DNA of 5,416 bases from Acidocella sp. 35-58-6 (GTDB lineage: Bacteria; Pseudomonadota; Alphaproteobacteria; Acetobacterales; Acetobacteraceae), in contig NCFD01000112.1 of assembly GCA_002281005.1 (NCBI GenBank), positions 1-5,416 of the forward strand, read 5' to 3'. Made by a program: the position numbers and the translations under genes. Below, piece after piece: positions 4,414 to 5,416 of this stretch; position 1 is the stretch's first letter; each line of letters opens with the position of its first letter. The notes beneath the pieces are model-generated. The model made no database searches, was not told where the DNA came from, and saw nothing but the letters and a program-made list of their open reading frames with translations.

Positions 4414-5416
4414 CTAGATGCTGCCGAGCCGGTGGCTGATGGGGGCCAGGGCGGCTTGGGCATCTTTATAAAGGGCAAATTGCTGGGTGTAGAGCGCGTG
4501 GGTTGCCGCATCCGGCGTGCAACCCGCCACCCGCCGCACGCATTGTGCCACAGCGGCCTCGGGCGTTGCAAAAATCCCGACCCCGACGCCAGCTAACAGC
4601 GCCGCGCCAAACGACGCATCAGTGTTTTCCATCACCTCCACTTCCAGCCCGGTGACATCGGCGATGATCTGCCGCCAGCTGGGGCTTTTGGCGCCGCCGC
4701 CCATCAGGCGGATGGCGCCGTAATGCAGCCCCAGCGCCTGTGCTGCCTGCAATACGTCGCGAATGGAAAAGGCGATGCCCTCATACAAAGCCCGGGCGAA
4801 GTGGGCGCGGGAGTGGGAGATGGTCAGCCCGATGAAATCAGCGCGTAAATGCGGGTCCCAGTACGGCGCACGCTCGCCTTGCAGGTACGGGTGGAAAATC
4901 AGCCCGCCGCTGCCGGGGGCGATGGTAGCGGCCAGCGTGTCCATTTCGGTGAAGCCGCCGGTGGCGAACATGGTGTCGCGCAGCCAGCGATGCGCCGAGG
5001 CGCAGGAATTGGTGCCGGTGGCGGTGTAATACAGCCCCTCGATGACATGCGGGTAGCAGGAGACCGGCGGGTGCACGCTTTTGCCCTGGGTTGCCAAAAA
5101 CAGCACCCCGGCGGTGGCCAGTTTCACCGCCCCCATGCCCGGCGTGATGCCGCCCACGCCGAAAAATTCCACGCTGGTATCATTCGAGCCGCAAATGACG
5201 GGTGTGCCGGGGGCCAAGCCGGTTAGCGCGGCAGCTTGTGCCGTCACGCCGCCGACGATTTCGGTGGCTGGTTTAATCGGCGGCAGGGTTTGCCTATTCC
5301 AGCCGATCAACGCGCAAATCTTGGGCGACCAGTTTTTAGTGGCATCATCAGCCATTAAGGTGCCGATGGCGTCCGAATAGTCGGTCTCCCAGGTACCGGT
5401 GAGGCAGAAGCGCAAA
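4414..5416 (-). CDS. Xylulokinase-like FGGY carbohydrate kinase, 5'-truncated by the window edge
   Basis: About 334 C-terminal residues are visible. Family members of about 490 residues suggest that roughly 150-160 N-terminal residues lie beyond the right edge. The frame enters as LRFCLTGTWETDYSDA, so the TTG near 5415 is an internal leucine and not a start. Counting from it, D79 in CGSNDTSVE matches the catalytic aspartate region (GGGDN in E. coli XylB). HPYLQGERAPYWDP (175-188) matches the XylB segment around PYLSGERTP, ARALYEGIAFSI (209-220) lies in the FGGY signature, and LMGGGAKSPSWRQIIADVTGLEVE (239-262) is the C-terminal ATP-binding stretch. The protein phosphorylates a sugar with ATP, most likely D-xylulose, but other FGGY sugars are possible because GSNDT differs from GGGDN. 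It converges on the Nudix gene. Confidence 0.88.
   Translation of the reverse strand, partial: LRFCLTGTWETDYSDAIGTLMADDATKNWSPKICALIGWNRQTLPPIKPATEIVGGVTAQAAALTGLAPGTPVICGSNDTSVEFFGVGGITPGMGAVKLATAGVLFLATQGKSVHPPVSCYPHVIEGLYYTATGTNSCASAHRWLRDTMFATGGFTEMDTLAATIAPGSGGLIFHPYLQGERAPYWDPHLRADFIGLTISHSRAHFARALYEGIAFSIRDVLQAAQALGLHYGAIRLMGGGAKSPSWRQIIADVTGLEVEVMENTDASFGAALLAGVGVGIFATPEAAVAQCVRRVAGCTPDAATHALYTQQFALYKDAQAALAPISHRLGSI

Noticed and set aside
5413..5415. TTG at the right edge as the start of the FGGY kinase
   Set aside because: The protein lacks the N-terminal half of the sugar kinase fold, and the LRFCLTG segment is internal in the family, so the codon is an internal leucine.

Overview
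The window looks like chromosomal DNA from an alphaproteobacterium. The evidence is a 99-residue L28 of the alphaproteobacterial type ([10 protein letters not shown] start), an Atm1/HMT1-type half ABC exporter, and a fairly GC-rich composition. I cannot place it to order or genus. There is no sign of phage, plasmid, transposase, CRISPR or stable-RNA genes.

Layout. Positions 1-139 hold no gene I can support. Four genes then lie on the minus strand. Read in their own direction they are an Atm1-type ABC exporter (3486-1576), a small unrecognised 85-residue protein (1514-1257), ribosomal protein L28 (rpmB, 955-656) and the ribosome-rescue hydrolase ArfB (565-140). A Nudix hydrolase of the DUF4743 type (3485-4315, plus strand) starts back to back with the ABC gene; the two start codons overlap inside one CATG. 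It converges on a 5'-truncated xylulokinase-like FGGY kinase gene (4414-5416, minus strand), which runs off the right edge.

The non-coding DNA is the most distinctive part. Between the 85-residue gene and rpmB lie four tandem units of 53-54 bp (1047-1260) plus edge remnants. Each unit carries a terminator-like hairpin followed by a T-tract on the minus strand, and most carry a second hairpin built on GTCGGC/GCCGAC. The first terminator overlaps the end of the 85-residue gene, with the TAA stop in its loop. The array therefore looks like a gene end plus terminator that was duplicated downstream. The last, decayed copy appears to supply the -35 element (TTGACC) of the rpmB promoter. A second notable element is a 63-bp nested palindrome (4332-4394) between the convergent Nudix and kinase genes. 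Its CCCGC/GCGGG core resembles a smaller hairpin (585-604) between rpmB and arfB.

Functional picture. rpmB and arfB are both translation genes. The ABC exporter and the 85-residue gene are probably co-transcribed and end in the terminator array, which insulates rpmB from read-through. The Nudix enzyme probably removes damaged thiamine diphosphate or similar compounds. The kinase belongs to pentose or other sugar catabolism, and the rest of its operon would lie beyond the right edge. I see no clear new multi-gene system; the terminator array and the overlapping divergent starts are the best leads.
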